Positions 1 through 7,125 are shown, counted from the first letter of the stretch. The stretch: 9,756 nucleotides of DNA from Firmicutes bacterium CAG:110 (GCA_000434635.1 HF988020.1:26790-36545), one strand, 5' to 3'. Notes: a model not told the origin generated them from the letters alone. Made by a program: numbers and translations.

Positions 1-1221
1 GCGGCTCTCCGGCTGCTCCGCCCCTGCCAGTATAACGCCGCCGTCCAGGCCGCGGAGGGCATTATCATCCGCATGACGGACATCGGCCATCTGCTGGGTT
101 CCGCCGCCATCGAAATGTGGCTGACGGAGGGGCAGCAGACCCGGAAGATCGTGTTCAGCGGCGACGTGGGCAACGTCAATCAGCCCCTGCTCCGCGACCC
201 CCAGCCTGTTGCGGAGACGGAATATCTGGTCATCGAATCCACCTACGGCGACCGCCTGCATCCCAAGGAGCGGGGCGACGTGGTGGGCGAGCTGGCCGCC
301 TGCATCCAGCGGGCGCTGGACCGGGGCGGCAATCTGGTCATCCCCGCCTTTGCCGTGGGGCGGACGCAGGAAATGCTCTATGCCATCCGGGAGATCAAGC
401 AGCGGGGTCTGGTGACGGGACACGACCATTTCCCGGTGTACGTGGACTCCCCGCTGGCCGTGGAAGCGACGGGAATTTTCCTGCAATGCGACCCCACGGA
501 CTTTGACGACGAGACCCGGGCCATTCTGAAACAGGGCGTCAACCCCATCTGGTTTGACGGATTGAAGCTGGCCGTTTCCTCCGACGAATCCAAGCTCATC
601 AATACCGACCCCCAGCCCAAGGTCATTCTCTCCGCCAGCGGCATGTGCGAGGCGGGCAGAATCCGCCACCATCTGAAACACAACCTGTGGCGCAAGGAAT
701 GCGTCATTCTGTTTGTCGGCTATCAGGCGGAGGGGTCTCTCGGCTGGAAGCTGGAAAACGGCGCGAAGTCCGTGAAGCTCTTCGGCGAAGACATCGCGGT
801 GAACGCGGAGATCGCCATGCTCCACGGCACCTCCGGCCACGCGGACAAAGAGGGACTGCTGAACTGGCTGGCAGGCTTCCGGGAAAAGCCCAAGATGGTG
901 TTCGTGAACCACGGCGACGACAGCAGCTGCAAAGCCTTCTGCGCGACCCTGAAATCCATGGGCTACCACGCCGACGCTCCCTACAGCGGCACGGAATACG
1001 ACCTGATCACCGGCAAGCTCACGACCTACACCGAGGGCGTGAAGATCGACCGGGCGGCCGTCTTCAAGGGCACCCAGCGGGCGAAGCAAATCTACGAGGA
1101 TATGGTCGCGGCGGCGGAAGCGCTTCTCGCGCTGGTCAAGACCCGCCGCGGGAATACCAACAAAGACAACGCCAAGCTTACGGGGCAGATCATCAGTCTG
1201 ATCGAAAAGTGGAAGAAATAA
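1..1221 (+). CDS. Beta-CASP metallo-beta-lactamase-fold RNase-like hydrolase, 5' truncated
   Basis: The reading frame is open from base 1 to the TAA at 1219-1221, giving 407 visible codons. The start and the N-terminal HxHxDH zinc motif lie upstream of the window. Visible motifs (residues counted from base 1) are DIGHLLGSA with a metal-ligand type His at 30, the FSGD aspartate at 55, and the ESTYGDRLH beta-CASP signature at 79-87. Then follow IPAFAVGRTQE, VDSPLA, SASGMCEAGRIRHHL, GYQAEGSLG, SGHADKEGL and VNHGD. This order is typical of the YSH1/CPSF73-like family (COG1236), cytoplasmic zinc-dependent enzymes thought to cut or trim RNA; family members are about 530 residues. The specific substrate is unknown. 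An internal ATG at base 73 lies within the conserved core and is not the real start. The gene converges on the transporter gene, with a shared terminator between them. Confidence 0.9.
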   Translation, partial: AALRLLRPCQYNAAVQAAEGIIIRMTDIGHLLGSAAIEMWLTEGQQTRKIVFSGDVGNVNQPLLRDPQPVAETEYLVIESTYGDRLHPKERGDVVGELAACIQRALDRGGNLVIPAFAVGRTQEMLYAIREIKQRGLVTGHDHFPVYVDSPLAVEATGIFLQCDPTDFDDETRAILKQGVNPIWFDGLKLAVSSDESKLINTDPQPKVILSASGMCEAGRIRHHLKHNLWRKECVILFVGYQAEGSLGWKLENGAKSVKLFGEDIAVNAEIAMLHGTSGHADKEGLLNWLAGFREKPKMVFVNHGDDSSCKAFCATLKSMGYHADAPYSGTEYDLITGKLTTYTEGVKIDRAAVFKGTQRAKQIYEDMVAAAEALLALVKTRRGNTNKDNAKLTGQIISLIEKWKK

Positions 1222-1227
1222 GACAGC

Positions 1228-1267
1228 AAAACGCCCGACAGGAATCCATTTCCTGCCGGGCGCTTTT
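1228..1267. terminator. Bidirectional intrinsic terminator between convergent genes
   Basis: A hairpin has arms 1232-1244 and 1250-1262 (13 positions, one A-C mismatch) and loop TCCAT. It is followed on the plus strand by CTTTT at 1263-1267 and preceded by AAAA at 1228-1231, which becomes a T-run on the minus strand. It can therefore stop both the RNase-like gene from the left and the phosphate transporter gene from the right. Confidence 0.85.
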
Positions 1268-1280
1268 CACACTTTTCTGC

Positions 1281-3026
1281 TTACTTTAGACTGTATTTTA
1301 CCGCATATGCCTTGTATTCATCGTCAAAATTCTCGTTCTCCATCCGGGCGGAGCGGATGGCCTCGTGGGTGTTCATGTTGTGGTGGTGCAGGTCGATGAT
1401 GCACCCGGCGATGTTGGAGCAGTGGTCGCCCACCCGTTCCAGCGCGGTCAGCAGATCCGACCAGACAAATCCGGACTCAATGCTGCAGCTGCCCTGCTGC
1501 ATCCGCAGAATGTGGTGGATGCGCATTTTCTCCTTCAGATCGTCAATGACCTGCTCCAGCGGCTCCACCCGGTAGGCTTTTTCCAGATCGTCGTCCCGGA
1601 ACGCCCGGAAGGTCATGTCCACGATCTCCTCCACAGCCCGCAGCAGAACGTTCAGCTCATGGCAGGCGGCGTCGGAAAGAGACAGATTCTTACCTTTCAG
1701 CTCCTCGGCGGACTCCAAAATGTTCAGAGCGTGGTCTCCGATGCGCTCAAAATCGCTGAGGGCTTTGAGCAGCATGGCGGCCTCGCTGCTGTCGTTTTCG
1801 CTGATCTTCAGGGCGCTGAGCTTGACAAGATAGGTGCCAAGGATATCCTCATAATGGTCGGTTTTGCTCTCCCCCTCCCGCACAGCCTGCGCAAGCTCCG
1901 GCGTGTAGTTCTGGAGGGCGGCGGCGGCATCCCGCAGGGTCACGGCGGCCACGTCAGCCATTTCATTGGTGACCACACGGCAGCGCTCCAGCGCGATGGA
2001 GGGAGTGGTCAGCAGACGTTCGTCCAGCTCACAGACCGCTTCCGGCTGCTTCCCGTCGGGGACGATCCTGCACACCAGCTTTTCCAGCAGACCTGCCGCG
2101 GGCAGCATCAGGGTTGTGCAGATGACGTTGAAGACCGTGTGGCAGATGGCGATGCCCAGATAAGAAGCGCTTTCTCCCAGAATGGCAGGGGAGAACAGGG
2201 CGTCCGCCAGCACAAAGAGGGTCAGGCACACAATGGTGCCGATGATGTTGAACATCAGATGCACCACCGCCGCCCGCCGGGCGTTTTTGGTGGTGCCCAC
2301 GCTGGACAGCAGCGCGGTGACGCAGGTGCCGATGTTCTGACCCATGATAATGGGAATGGCGGCGGCATAGGTCACGGAGCCGGTGGAGGACAGCGCCTGC
2401 AAAATGCCCACGGAGGCCGAGGAGGACTGGATGATTCCGGTGAGCACCGCGCCCACGAGAACGCCCAGAACAGGGTTCGTGAACATCAGGAACATCTTCT
2501 GAAATTCCGGCACGTTTTTGAGACCGCTGACCGCGCCGGACATGGTCTCCATGCCGAACATCAATGTGGCAAAGCCCAGAAAGATCATGCCGGTGTCCTT
2601 CTTCTTGCCGTCCTTCATGAACATGTAGTACACAATGCCCACCAGCGCAAGAATGGGGGTAAAAGAGCTGGGCTTCAGCAGCCGGACGAAGACGTTCCCG
2701 CTTTCAATGCCGCTGAGACTCAATATCCATGCGGTGACGGTGGTGCCAACGTTCGCGCCCATAATGACGTTGATGGCCTGTCCCAGCGTCAGAAGCCCGG
2801 AGTTGACAAAGCCGACCACCATGACCGTGGTAGCAGAGGAGGACTGAATGACGCCCGTGACGGCCAGACCCGTCAGGAAGCCCAGCATCCGGTTGGTGGT
2901 GAGCTTCCCCAGAAGCACCCGCAATGAGGAACCCGCCCGCCGTTCCAGCGCGTCCCCCATCAGGTTCATGCCGAACAGGAACAGGCACAACCCGCCGATC
3001 ATGGTCAGAACGTTGAAAATATCCAT
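1281..3026 (-). CDS. Na+/phosphate cotransporter with C-terminal PhoU-like domain
   Basis: This 581-residue inner membrane protein probably imports inorganic phosphate with sodium. The N-terminal half (about 1-320) is hydrophobic and shows the inverted double repeat of the Na/Pi-cotransporter II family: QSSSATT at 61-67 with GANVGTTVTA at 90-99, and QSSSAS at 200-205 with GQNIGTCVTA at 229-238. The C-terminal half (about 340-560) is a helical PhoU-like domain with two metal-binding type signatures, DFERIGDH near 425 and ALERVGDH near 528. This transporter-PhoU fusion is a common bacterial architecture. The ATG at 3024-3026 is preceded by AGAGG with 9 nt spacing. The gene follows the PhoB/PhoR-like pair in the same orientation, but a terminator separates them and it carries its own candidate Pho element, so it is probably phosphate-starvation regulated. 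NptA or YjbB-like naming is possible, but I do not assign a symbol. Confidence 0.92.
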   Translation of the reverse strand: MDIFNVLTMIGGLCLFLFGMNLMGDALERRAGSSLRVLLGKLTTNRMLGFLTGLAVTGVIQSSSATTVMVVGFVNSGLLTLGQAINVIMGANVGTTVTAWILSLSGIESGNVFVRLLKPSSFTPILALVGIVYYMFMKDGKKKDTGMIFLGFATLMFGMETMSGAVSGLKNVPEFQKMFLMFTNPVLGVLVGAVLTGIIQSSSASVGILQALSSTGSVTYAAAIPIIMGQNIGTCVTALLSSVGTTKNARRAAVVHLMFNIIGTIVCLTLFVLADALFSPAILGESASYLGIAICHTVFNVICTTLMLPAAGLLEKLVCRIVPDGKQPEAVCELDERLLTTPSIALERCRVVTNEMADVAAVTLRDAAAALQNYTPELAQAVREGESKTDHYEDILGTYLVKLSALKISENDSSEAAMLLKALSDFERIGDHALNILESAEELKGKNLSLSDAACHELNVLLRAVEEIVDMTFRAFRDDDLEKAYRVEPLEQVIDDLKEKMRIHHILRMQQGSCSIESGFVWSDLLTALERVGDHCSNIAGCIIDLHHHNMNTHEAIRSARMENENFDDEYKAYAVKYSLK

Positions 3027-3058
3027 GGATTTCGACCTCTCACATCTTAAATTATTTC

Positions 3059-3087
3059 ATATTTCAATTTTATCAGCACAAGGTCAA
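3059..3087 (-). promoter_or_regulatory. Candidate promoter of the phosphate transporter gene
   Basis: Two overlapping readings exist. One is TTGACC at 3082-3087 with a weak AAATAT at 3059-3064 (17-bp spacer). The other is a good -10, TAAAAT at 3067-3072, with a poor -35 (TAATGG at 3090-3095, also a 17-bp spacer), as expected for an activator-dependent promoter. The second places the direct repeat 32 nt upstream of the -10, the same distance as in front of the regulator gene. I favour the second reading but cannot decide from sequence alone. Confidence 0.4.
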
Positions 3088-3104
3088 ATCCATTATCAGA
3101 AAAA

Positions 3105-3121
3105 TGTAAAATCTGCGTAAA
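3105..3121 (-). promoter_or_regulatory. Candidate Pho box (11-bp-period direct repeat) upstream of transporter
   Basis: On the minus strand the sequence reads TTTACG-CAGAT-TTTACA, two hexamers on an 11-bp period. The same element with 15 of 17 identical bases lies upstream of the response regulator gene at 5576-5592. Repeats of TT(A/C/T)ACA type spaced by about one helical turn are the known binding pattern of Firmicutes PhoP. Binding by the PhoB-like protein encoded at 4833-5501 is an inference from pattern, gene family and location. Confidence 0.65.
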
Positions 3122-3124
3122 TCC

Positions 3125-3159
3125 GGCAGAAAATATGGGAGGGGCCGCGCCCCTCCCAT
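3125..3159 (-). terminator. Intrinsic terminator of the PhoB/PhoR-like operon
   Basis: A perfect 10-bp stem (3135-3144 with 3150-3159, ATGGGAGGGG against CCCCTCCCAT) has a 5-nt loop. On the minus strand it is followed by ATATTTTCTG. It begins 6 nt past the histidine kinase stop codon and separates the kinase from the downstream Pho box and transporter gene. Confidence 0.85.
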
Positions 3160-3164
3160 TCATT

Positions 3165-4829
3165 CTACTTTTTCTCCATGGGGAACCGCACCGTGACGAT
3201 CGTCCCCTTGCCGACGGTGCTGTCCAGCTCGATGGCCGCGCCCAGGATCAGCGCCGCGTGCTTGACGATGGACAGTCCCAGACCGGTGCCGCCAATCTCC
3301 TTGGAATGGCTCTTGTCCACCCGGTAAAACCGCTCGAATACCCGCTCCTGATGCTCCGGGCTGATGCCGATGCCGGTGTCCGTCACCGTGAGAACGGCCT
3401 GATTTCCTTCCTGCCCGAGCCGCACAATGACCAGCCCGCCGTCCTTATTGTACTTGACGGCGTTGTCCATGAGGTTGAACACGATCCCGGAAACCAGCTG
3501 AGGAATCCCCTGAATCACGGTTTTCGTCCCTTCCAGCCGGATGCTGACGTTTTTCAGCTCCGCCGGGGCGGTCAGCTCCTGCATGGCGGACTTCGCCGTT
3601 TCGTACAGATCGATGGGCGCCCACTGCATATCCGCCGCGCCCTCGTCCAGCCGGGACAGGCGCAGGGTATCCTCCACCAGATCGATCATGCGCTGGGCTT
3701 CGCTGTAGATTTTCTCCGCAAAGTGCCGGGTGTCCTCCGGGGGAACCAGCCCGTCCTTCATCAGCTCGGCGTAGCCGGAAATGGCATGGAGCGGGGTTTT
3801 CAGCTCATGGGAAACGTTGGCGGTGAATTCCCGGCGAAGGGCTTCCGCCTTCTGCTTCTGGGTCACGTCAAACAGCAGCAGCACCACGCCGGAAACCGCC
3901 CCGTCGGATTTGACCGGACTTGCGGCGGCGAGATATTCCCCGCCGGTCAGGGCGACATTTTCCTCCGCCTTTTCCCCGGTGAGGGCTTTTTCCACCAGTG
4001 CGGAAATGGCCGCGTTCCGGTTGGCGACGCCAAAATCCGCCCCTAAGCAGTTGGGGGTGATCTCCAGCAGCCGCGTGGCAGCGGGGTTGATGCTCAGCAC
4101 CGTGCCGCTGCTGTTCATCAGCACCAGTCCCTCGCTTAAGGAACGGGTGACGGTGTTGAATTCCTTCTGCTTCTGCCGCAGTTCCTGCGACTGCGCTCGG
4201 AGCTGTACCTGCTGGGAGTCCAGCCGCCGCAGAAGGGGCTGGATTTCGACGTACTCCCGGTTGGACATGGGGTCGTCCAGATTCAGCTCGTTCAGAGGGG
4301 CGACAATGTTTTTCGTCAGCTGCCCGGCAAGAAGCGCCGACAGGGCGACGGCAATACCGATGACCAGAATGATCGGCTTCACCACCCCCAGCACCAGATG
4401 GGGCACCGTGTTCTGCGCCGCGGAAAGGCGAAGCACCGTGCCGTCGCTTAAGCGCTGCGCCGTGTAAATATACCGCTCCATCAGCGTGTCGGAATAGCGG
4501 AAGCTGGTGCCGGAACCGGTGGCCAGCGCGGCCTTTACCTCTTCCCGCTCCAGATGATTCTCCATCACGCCGGAATCGGAACGGCTGTCATAAAGCACCG
4601 TGCCGTCGGCGGCGATCCAGGTGACCCGGCGGTCGGAGGTGTCCAGGCCGTCAAAATAGGAAACCCCTTCCGTTTCCAGCGCGTGGGCGACCAAAGCCGT
4701 CTGCAATCGCAGCTGCTCCGCCTGAACGTCGGAAAAGTAGGTGTACAGCGCCCCCAGGATCAGCACCACCGCTGCCAGCAGCACCGCCAGGGACGCCAGA
4801 AAAATCGAGCGAAAAACCCGCTTCGTCAT
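3165..4829 (-). CDS. phoR: PhoR-type sensor histidine kinase
   Basis: This 554-residue membrane kinase probably senses the phosphate state and phosphorylates the adjacent regulator. It has transmembrane segment 1 at about 9-31, an extracytoplasmic region of about 110 residues, and transmembrane segment 2 at about 145-170. A short juxtamembrane linker and a coiled-coil-like stretch (about 200-222) lead into a PAS domain (about 224-325, with GLVLMNSSGTVLSINPAA). The HisKA domain carries the phospho-acceptor His341 in SHELKTPL. The ATPase domain shows the N box (N452, N456), DTGIGI at 484-489, the F box FERFYRVDKSHS and GGTGLGLS at 513-520. All catalytic residues are present. The ATG lies 3 nt after the regulator's stop, with GGAGG at 4838-4842 inside the regulator's end, indicating translational coupling. 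The phosphate role is inferred from architecture and the neighbouring transporter; another stimulus cannot be excluded. Confidence 0.88.
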   Translation of the reverse strand: MTKRVFRSIFLASLAVLLAAVVLILGALYTYFSDVQAEQLRLQTALVAHALETEGVSYFDGLDTSDRRVTWIAADGTVLYDSRSDSGVMENHLEREEVKAALATGSGTSFRYSDTLMERYIYTAQRLSDGTVLRLSAAQNTVPHLVLGVVKPIILVIGIAVALSALLAGQLTKNIVAPLNELNLDDPMSNREYVEIQPLLRRLDSQQVQLRAQSQELRQKQKEFNTVTRSLSEGLVLMNSSGTVLSINPAATRLLEITPNCLGADFGVANRNAAISALVEKALTGEKAEENVALTGGEYLAAASPVKSDGAVSGVVLLLFDVTQKQKAEALRREFTANVSHELKTPLHAISGYAELMKDGLVPPEDTRHFAEKIYSEAQRMIDLVEDTLRLSRLDEGAADMQWAPIDLYETAKSAMQELTAPAELKNVSIRLEGTKTVIQGIPQLVSGIVFNLMDNAVKYNKDGGLVIVRLGQEGNQAVLTVTDTGIGISPEHQERVFERFYRVDKSHSKEIGGTGLGLSIVKHAALILGAAIELDSTVGKGTIVTVRFPMEKK

Positions 4830-4832
4830 GGC

Positions 4833-5501
4833 CTACGCCTCCATCCGGTAGCCAACGCCCCGGACGGTGCGGATGTATTCGCCGCACTGCCCCAGCTTCG
4901 TGCGCAGGGTGCCGATGTGTACGTCCACCGTTCGGGTCTCCCCCACGTAGTCCGTGCTCCAGATCCGCTCCAGCAGCTGATCCCGGGTAAAGACCCGGCC
5001 GGGATGCTCCAGAAAGAGCTTCAGTAACTCAAATTCCTTCAGCGTCAGCTCCACCCGGGTATCCCCGGCGTAGACTGTATGGGACGCGGAGTCCATCCGC
5101 AGATTCCCCATTTGCAGCAGTCCGGGAGCAGCCGCAGGGGCAGCCCGGCGCAAAACCGCCCGGATGCGGGACACCATCTCCATCATGCCGAAGGGCTTGG
5201 CGAGGTAATCGTCAGCCCCCAGATCCAGCCCCACCACCTTGTCATACTCCGTCCCACGGGCGGAAGCAATGATGACCGGGATGCGGGCGGTGGTGGGATT
5301 GCCCCGGAGGGCTTTGAGAATTTCAATGCCGTCCATTCCGGGCAGCATGATATCCAGCATAATGAGCTGGGGCTGGGCGTGGCTCAGCGCGTCGAACAGT
5401 CCCACACTGTCCCGGAAGCCCTCCGCCTCGAAGCTGGACGCCCGCAGGGCATACAGCATCAGCTCCCGGATGCTGTCGTCGTCCTCTACGCAGTAAATCA
5501 C
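4833..5501 (-). CDS. phoB: OmpR/PhoB-family response regulator
   Basis: This 222-residue cytoplasmic transcription factor has a receiver domain (about 1-110) with acidic pocket EDDD at 6-9, phospho-acceptor Asp50 in MLDIMLPGMDG, Ser80 at the switch position and Lys102 in LAKPF. The C-terminal winged-helix DNA-binding domain (about 130-222) has LTLKEFELL, RVFTRDQLLERIW, the TRTVDVHIGTLRTKL recognition region and RGVGYR. The start is GTG at 5499-5501; it is chosen because a GGGGG ribosome binding site sits 7 nt upstream and no in-frame ATG precedes it. It forms a two-gene operon with the PAS histidine kinase. A 17-bp direct-repeat element upstream, shared with the transporter gene, suggests autoregulation. 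In Bacillus nomenclature it would be called PhoP; the symbol phoB follows clostridial usage and is an inference from context. Confidence 0.88.
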   Translation of the reverse strand: MIYCVEDDDSIRELMLYALRASSFEAEGFRDSVGLFDALSHAQPQLIMLDIMLPGMDGIEILKALRGNPTTARIPVIIASARGTEYDKVVGLDLGADDYLAKPFGMMEMVSRIRAVLRRAAPAAAPGLLQMGNLRMDSASHTVYAGDTRVELTLKEFELLKLFLEHPGRVFTRDQLLERIWSTDYVGETRTVDVHIGTLRTKLGQCGEYIRTVRGVGYRMEA

Positions 5502-5505
5502 TCGG

Positions 5506-5512
5506 ATTCCCC
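5506..5512 (-). promoter_or_regulatory. Ribosome binding site deciding the GTG start of the regulator
   Basis: On the minus strand the sequence just upstream of the start reads TTGGGGGAATCCGA-GTG. The G-run lies about 7 nt from the GTG, and the upstream in-frame codons contain no ATG, GTG or TTG at a comparable distance. This supports the GTG initiation codon. Confidence 0.6.
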
Positions 5513-5537
5513 CAATACTTATTCTATCTCACTATTG

Positions 5538-5566
5538 ATGGTACGATAAAACCGTAAGAATTACAA
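5538..5566 (-). promoter_or_regulatory. Candidate promoter of the phoB-phoR-like operon
   Basis: TTGTAA at 5561-5566 and TACCAT at 5538-5543 are separated by 17 bp and lie just downstream of the Pho-like repeat. Both hexamers match the consensus at only about 4 of 6 positions, which fits an activated promoter. A TAGAAT nearer the start would leave no room for the ribosome binding site and is less likely. Confidence 0.4.
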
Positions 5567-5575
5567 TAAGCACTT

Positions 5576-5592
5576 TGTAAAATCTATGTAAA
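5576..5592 (-). promoter_or_regulatory. Candidate Pho box upstream of the response regulator gene
   Basis: On the minus strand this reads TTTACA-TAGAT-TTTACA: two identical hexamers on an 11-bp period. It matches the element at 3105-3121 at 15 of 17 positions. Both copies lie 32 nt upstream of a plausible -10. The most economical reading is a PhoP/PhoB operator giving autoregulation. Confidence 0.65.
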
Positions 5593-5607
5593 GTGGCAAA
5601 TTCTGTT

Positions 5608-5628
5608 CCCGGAAGCGAAAATTCCGGG
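5608..5628 (-). terminator. Weak hairpin after the PatB-like gene
   Basis: A perfect 7-bp stem (CCCGGAA at 5608-5614 with TTCCGGG at 5622-5628) has a 7-nt loop and lies 27 nt after the aminotransferase stop. On the minus strand the following bases (GAACAGAATTTG) are not a real T-tract, so termination may be weak or the hairpin may serve another role. Confidence 0.4.
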
Positions 5629-5654
5629 ACGGAAATCCGCCCCGGAGTATCGTG

Positions 5655-6863
5655 TCAAGCGTTAAAAACGTAGGTATCCAGCCGCCGGAAAGCCTCCCGC
5701 ACCCGGCTCAGGGGCAGCGCGAGGTTCATGCGGATGTGGGTCTGACCGTGGAACGCCCGTCCGTCCTGCCAGATCACGCCCACGTCCCATCCGGCGGCAA
5801 GCAGCTCGTCCATGGTCTTGCCGTGGGCTGCCAGCCATTTTTCGCAGTCCAGGAACAGCATATATGTCCCCTGAGGGCGGCTGACATCCACGCCGTTAAA
5901 GTGATTCGCGATGTAATCACAGGCAAAATCCACGTTGCCGGTGATGACCTGCCGCAGCTCCTCCACCCACTCATAGCCCTCGGGCCTGTAAGCGCCCAGC
6001 AGGGCGTGCATGCTCATGACGTTCATGGCGTTGTAGTGACTGAGGGACCCCTCCTTGTCGCAGCGATCCCGGAGCCAGGAATTGTAGATAATATGGTAGC
6101 TGCCCACCAGTCCCGCCAGATTGAAGGTCTTGGAGGGGGCGTACAGCGCCACGGTGCGCATTTTCGCGTCCTCGCTGACGGACTGGGTGGGGATGTGGCA
6201 ATATCCGGTCAGCAGGATGTCGCTCCAGATCTCGTCGGAAACCACCATGACGTCGTACTTTTTGTACAGCGCCATGGCCTGCTCGATCTCCCAACGCTCC
6301 CAGACCCGGCCGCAGGGGTTGTGTGGGGAACAGAAAATGGCGGCGTGGATGTGATTTTCCACGATCTTCTTTTCCATGTCGGCAAAATCCATCCGCCAGA
6401 CACCCTGCTCGTCCTTTGTCAGCGGAGAGTGGACAATGTGATAGCCATTGTCCGTCAGACTGTGGGTAAAGCCGATGTAGGTCGGGCTGTGGAGCAGCAC
6501 GTTGTCCCCTTTGGAGCACAGAACGTTCAGCGCGGAGATCACGCCGCCCAGCACGCCGTTTTCGTAGCCGATGTGTTCGCTCTTCAGCCCGGTAACGCCG
6601 TTATGGCGCTCCTGCCAGCGGATAATGGAATCGTAATATTCCGCGGGAGGGTCAAAGTAGCCGAAGGCCGGATGCTCCACCCGTTCGATCATGGTCTGTT
6701 GAACGGTGGGAACCACGGGGAAATTCATATCCGCCACCCACATGGGGATCACGTCGAATCCCTCCCGGGGCGCGGGATAGGGAGAACCGGGCGCGCCCAC
6801 GGCGTCAATGGCGACGGCGTCCTTTCCCCGGCGATCCAGAATGGAAGTAAAGTCGTATTTCAT
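5655..6863 (-). CDS. PatB/MalY-family PLP-dependent C-S lyase (aminotransferase fold)
   Basis: This 402-residue cytoplasmic enzyme of aminotransferase fold type I probably cleaves cystathionine or cysteine-type C-S bonds to release pyruvate and ammonia. N-terminal features typical of the MalY/PatB branch are IPMWVADMNF at about 39-48 and FGYFDPPAEYYDSI. The PLP-binding residues are visible: Asn182 in SPHNPCGRVW, Asp210 in SDEIWSDI, the Schiff-base Lys245 in APSKTFNLAGL, and the carboxylate-binding Arg378 in HIRMNLALP. The length is normal for the family. The ATG at 6861-6863 has AAAGGAG 7 nt upstream. A perfect consensus promoter and a hairpin-bearing leader precede it; the gene appears monocistronic. 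A pure aminotransferase activity cannot be excluded from sequence. It also has no obvious link to the phosphate genes downstream. Confidence 0.87.
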   Translation of the reverse strand: MKYDFTSILDRRGKDAVAIDAVGAPGSPYPAPREGFDVIPMWVADMNFPVVPTVQQTMIERVEHPAFGYFDPPAEYYDSIIRWQERHNGVTGLKSEHIGYENGVLGGVISALNVLCSKGDNVLLHSPTYIGFTHSLTDNGYHIVHSPLTKDEQGVWRMDFADMEKKIVENHIHAAIFCSPHNPCGRVWERWEIEQAMALYKKYDVMVVSDEIWSDILLTGYCHIPTQSVSEDAKMRTVALYAPSKTFNLAGLVGSYHIIYNSWLRDRCDKEGSLSHYNAMNVMSMHALLGAYRPEGYEWVEELRQVITGNVDFACDYIANHFNGVDVSRPQGTYMLFLDCEKWLAAHGKTMDELLAAGWDVGVIWQDGRAFHGQTHIRMNLALPLSRVREAFRRLDTYVFNA

Positions 6864-6889
6864 TGTGTTTCTCCTTTGTATGCGCTTGC

Positions 6890-6910
6890 TCAGCCGGGAA
6901 CGCCGGCTGA
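6890..6910 (-). other. Hairpin in the 5' leader of the PatB-like gene
   Basis: A perfect 8-bp stem (TCAGCCGG at 6890-6897 with CCGGCTGA at 6903-6910, loop GAACG on the plus strand) lies 12 nt upstream of the AAAGGAG ribosome binding site. In the mRNA it is preceded, not followed, by a U-run, so it is not a terminator of this transcript. It could modulate translation or mRNA stability. I recognise no riboswitch in this leader of about 85 nt. Confidence 0.5.
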
Positions 6911-6956
6911 AAAAATACCACGAAAAACAGCGGCCGCACAGCCGCCGAACAGAATT

Positions 6957-6985
6957 ATTATAACAGCCTTCCCTCCCTTTGTCAA
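6957..6985 (-). promoter_or_regulatory. Consensus sigma-A promoter of the PatB-like gene
   Basis: On the minus strand TTGACA at 6980-6985 and TATAAT at 6957-6962 are separated by exactly 17 bp, a 12 of 12 match to the housekeeping consensus. Transcription should begin near 6950, giving a leader of about 85 nt. Confidence 0.92.
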
Positions 6986-7061
6986 TCCGCAGCCGCCCGT
7001 GTCGAAGGGAATTCTGTGTTTTCCACAGCTGCGAGTTGGTAATATTGTCTAATTTTCCGTC
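6986..7061. other. Divergent spacer between PatB-like and RNA promoters
   Basis: These 76 bp separate the two divergent promoters. They contain a small inverted repeat, CTGTG at 7014-7018 with CACAG at 7024-7028, and otherwise nothing I can interpret. The repeat could be a regulator site acting on either promoter, but there is no second copy to support this. Confidence 0.3.
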
Positions 7062-7090
7062 TTGAACAGCAGATATATTTATGCTATCTT
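7062..7090 (+). promoter_or_regulatory. Promoter of the structured RNA candidate
   Basis: TTGAAC at 7062-7067 and TATCTT at 7085-7090 are separated by 17 bp in an AT-rich stretch that contrasts with the GC-rich surroundings. The predicted start is near 7097. It is divergent from the PatB-like promoter. Confidence 0.6.
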
Positions 7091-7113
7091 ATAAATACAA
7101 AGAGGTGATACCG

Positions 7114-7125
7114 ATGTACAGGTAA
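7114..7125 (+). CDS. Possible three-codon ORF with a good ribosome binding site
   Basis: AGAGGTGAT at 7101-7109 resembles a strong Shine-Dalgarno sequence and sits correctly for the ATG at 7114-7116, but the frame stops after Met-Tyr-Arg (TAA at 7123-7125). It lies at the very 5' end of the predicted transcript. It may be a start-stop style regulatory ORF, or the purine-rich stretch may simply be part of the RNA structure. Confidence 0.2.
   Translation: MYR

Noticed and set aside
1365..2927. Long plus-strand open frame (about 520 codons) opposite the phosphate transporter gene
   Set aside because: It is rich in His, Gln, Gly and Asp with no recognisable domain, lacks a ribosome binding site, and lies wholly antisense to a clear transporter. 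It is a shadow caused by GC-rich codon use.
3135..4046. Plus-strand open frame of about 303 codons opposite the histidine kinase
   Set aside because: Low-complexity composition, antisense to a kinase with intact motifs, and it begins inside the terminator hairpin.
5521..5530. TAGAAT-type -10 close to the response regulator start
   Set aside because: Transcription from it would begin within or next to the ribosome binding site, and there is no matching -35; the promoter at 5538-5566 fits better.
7019..7027. TTTTCCACA resembling a DnaA box
   Set aside because: A single copy with one mismatch, with no cluster, AT-rich unwinding region or dnaA/dnaN neighbours; not enough for a replication origin.
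5652..7052. Plus-strand open frame of about 466 codons opposite the PatB-like gene
   Set aside because: Antisense shadow of a well-supported PLP enzyme; it runs on through the consensus promoter and leader of that gene.
7103..7113. Resemblance of AGGTGATACCG to a T-box antiterminator sequence (AGGGTGGTACCGCG type)
   Set aside because: It sits about 10 nt after the predicted transcription start, so there is no room for stem I and its specifier loop, and no tRNA synthetase or amino acid gene follows.
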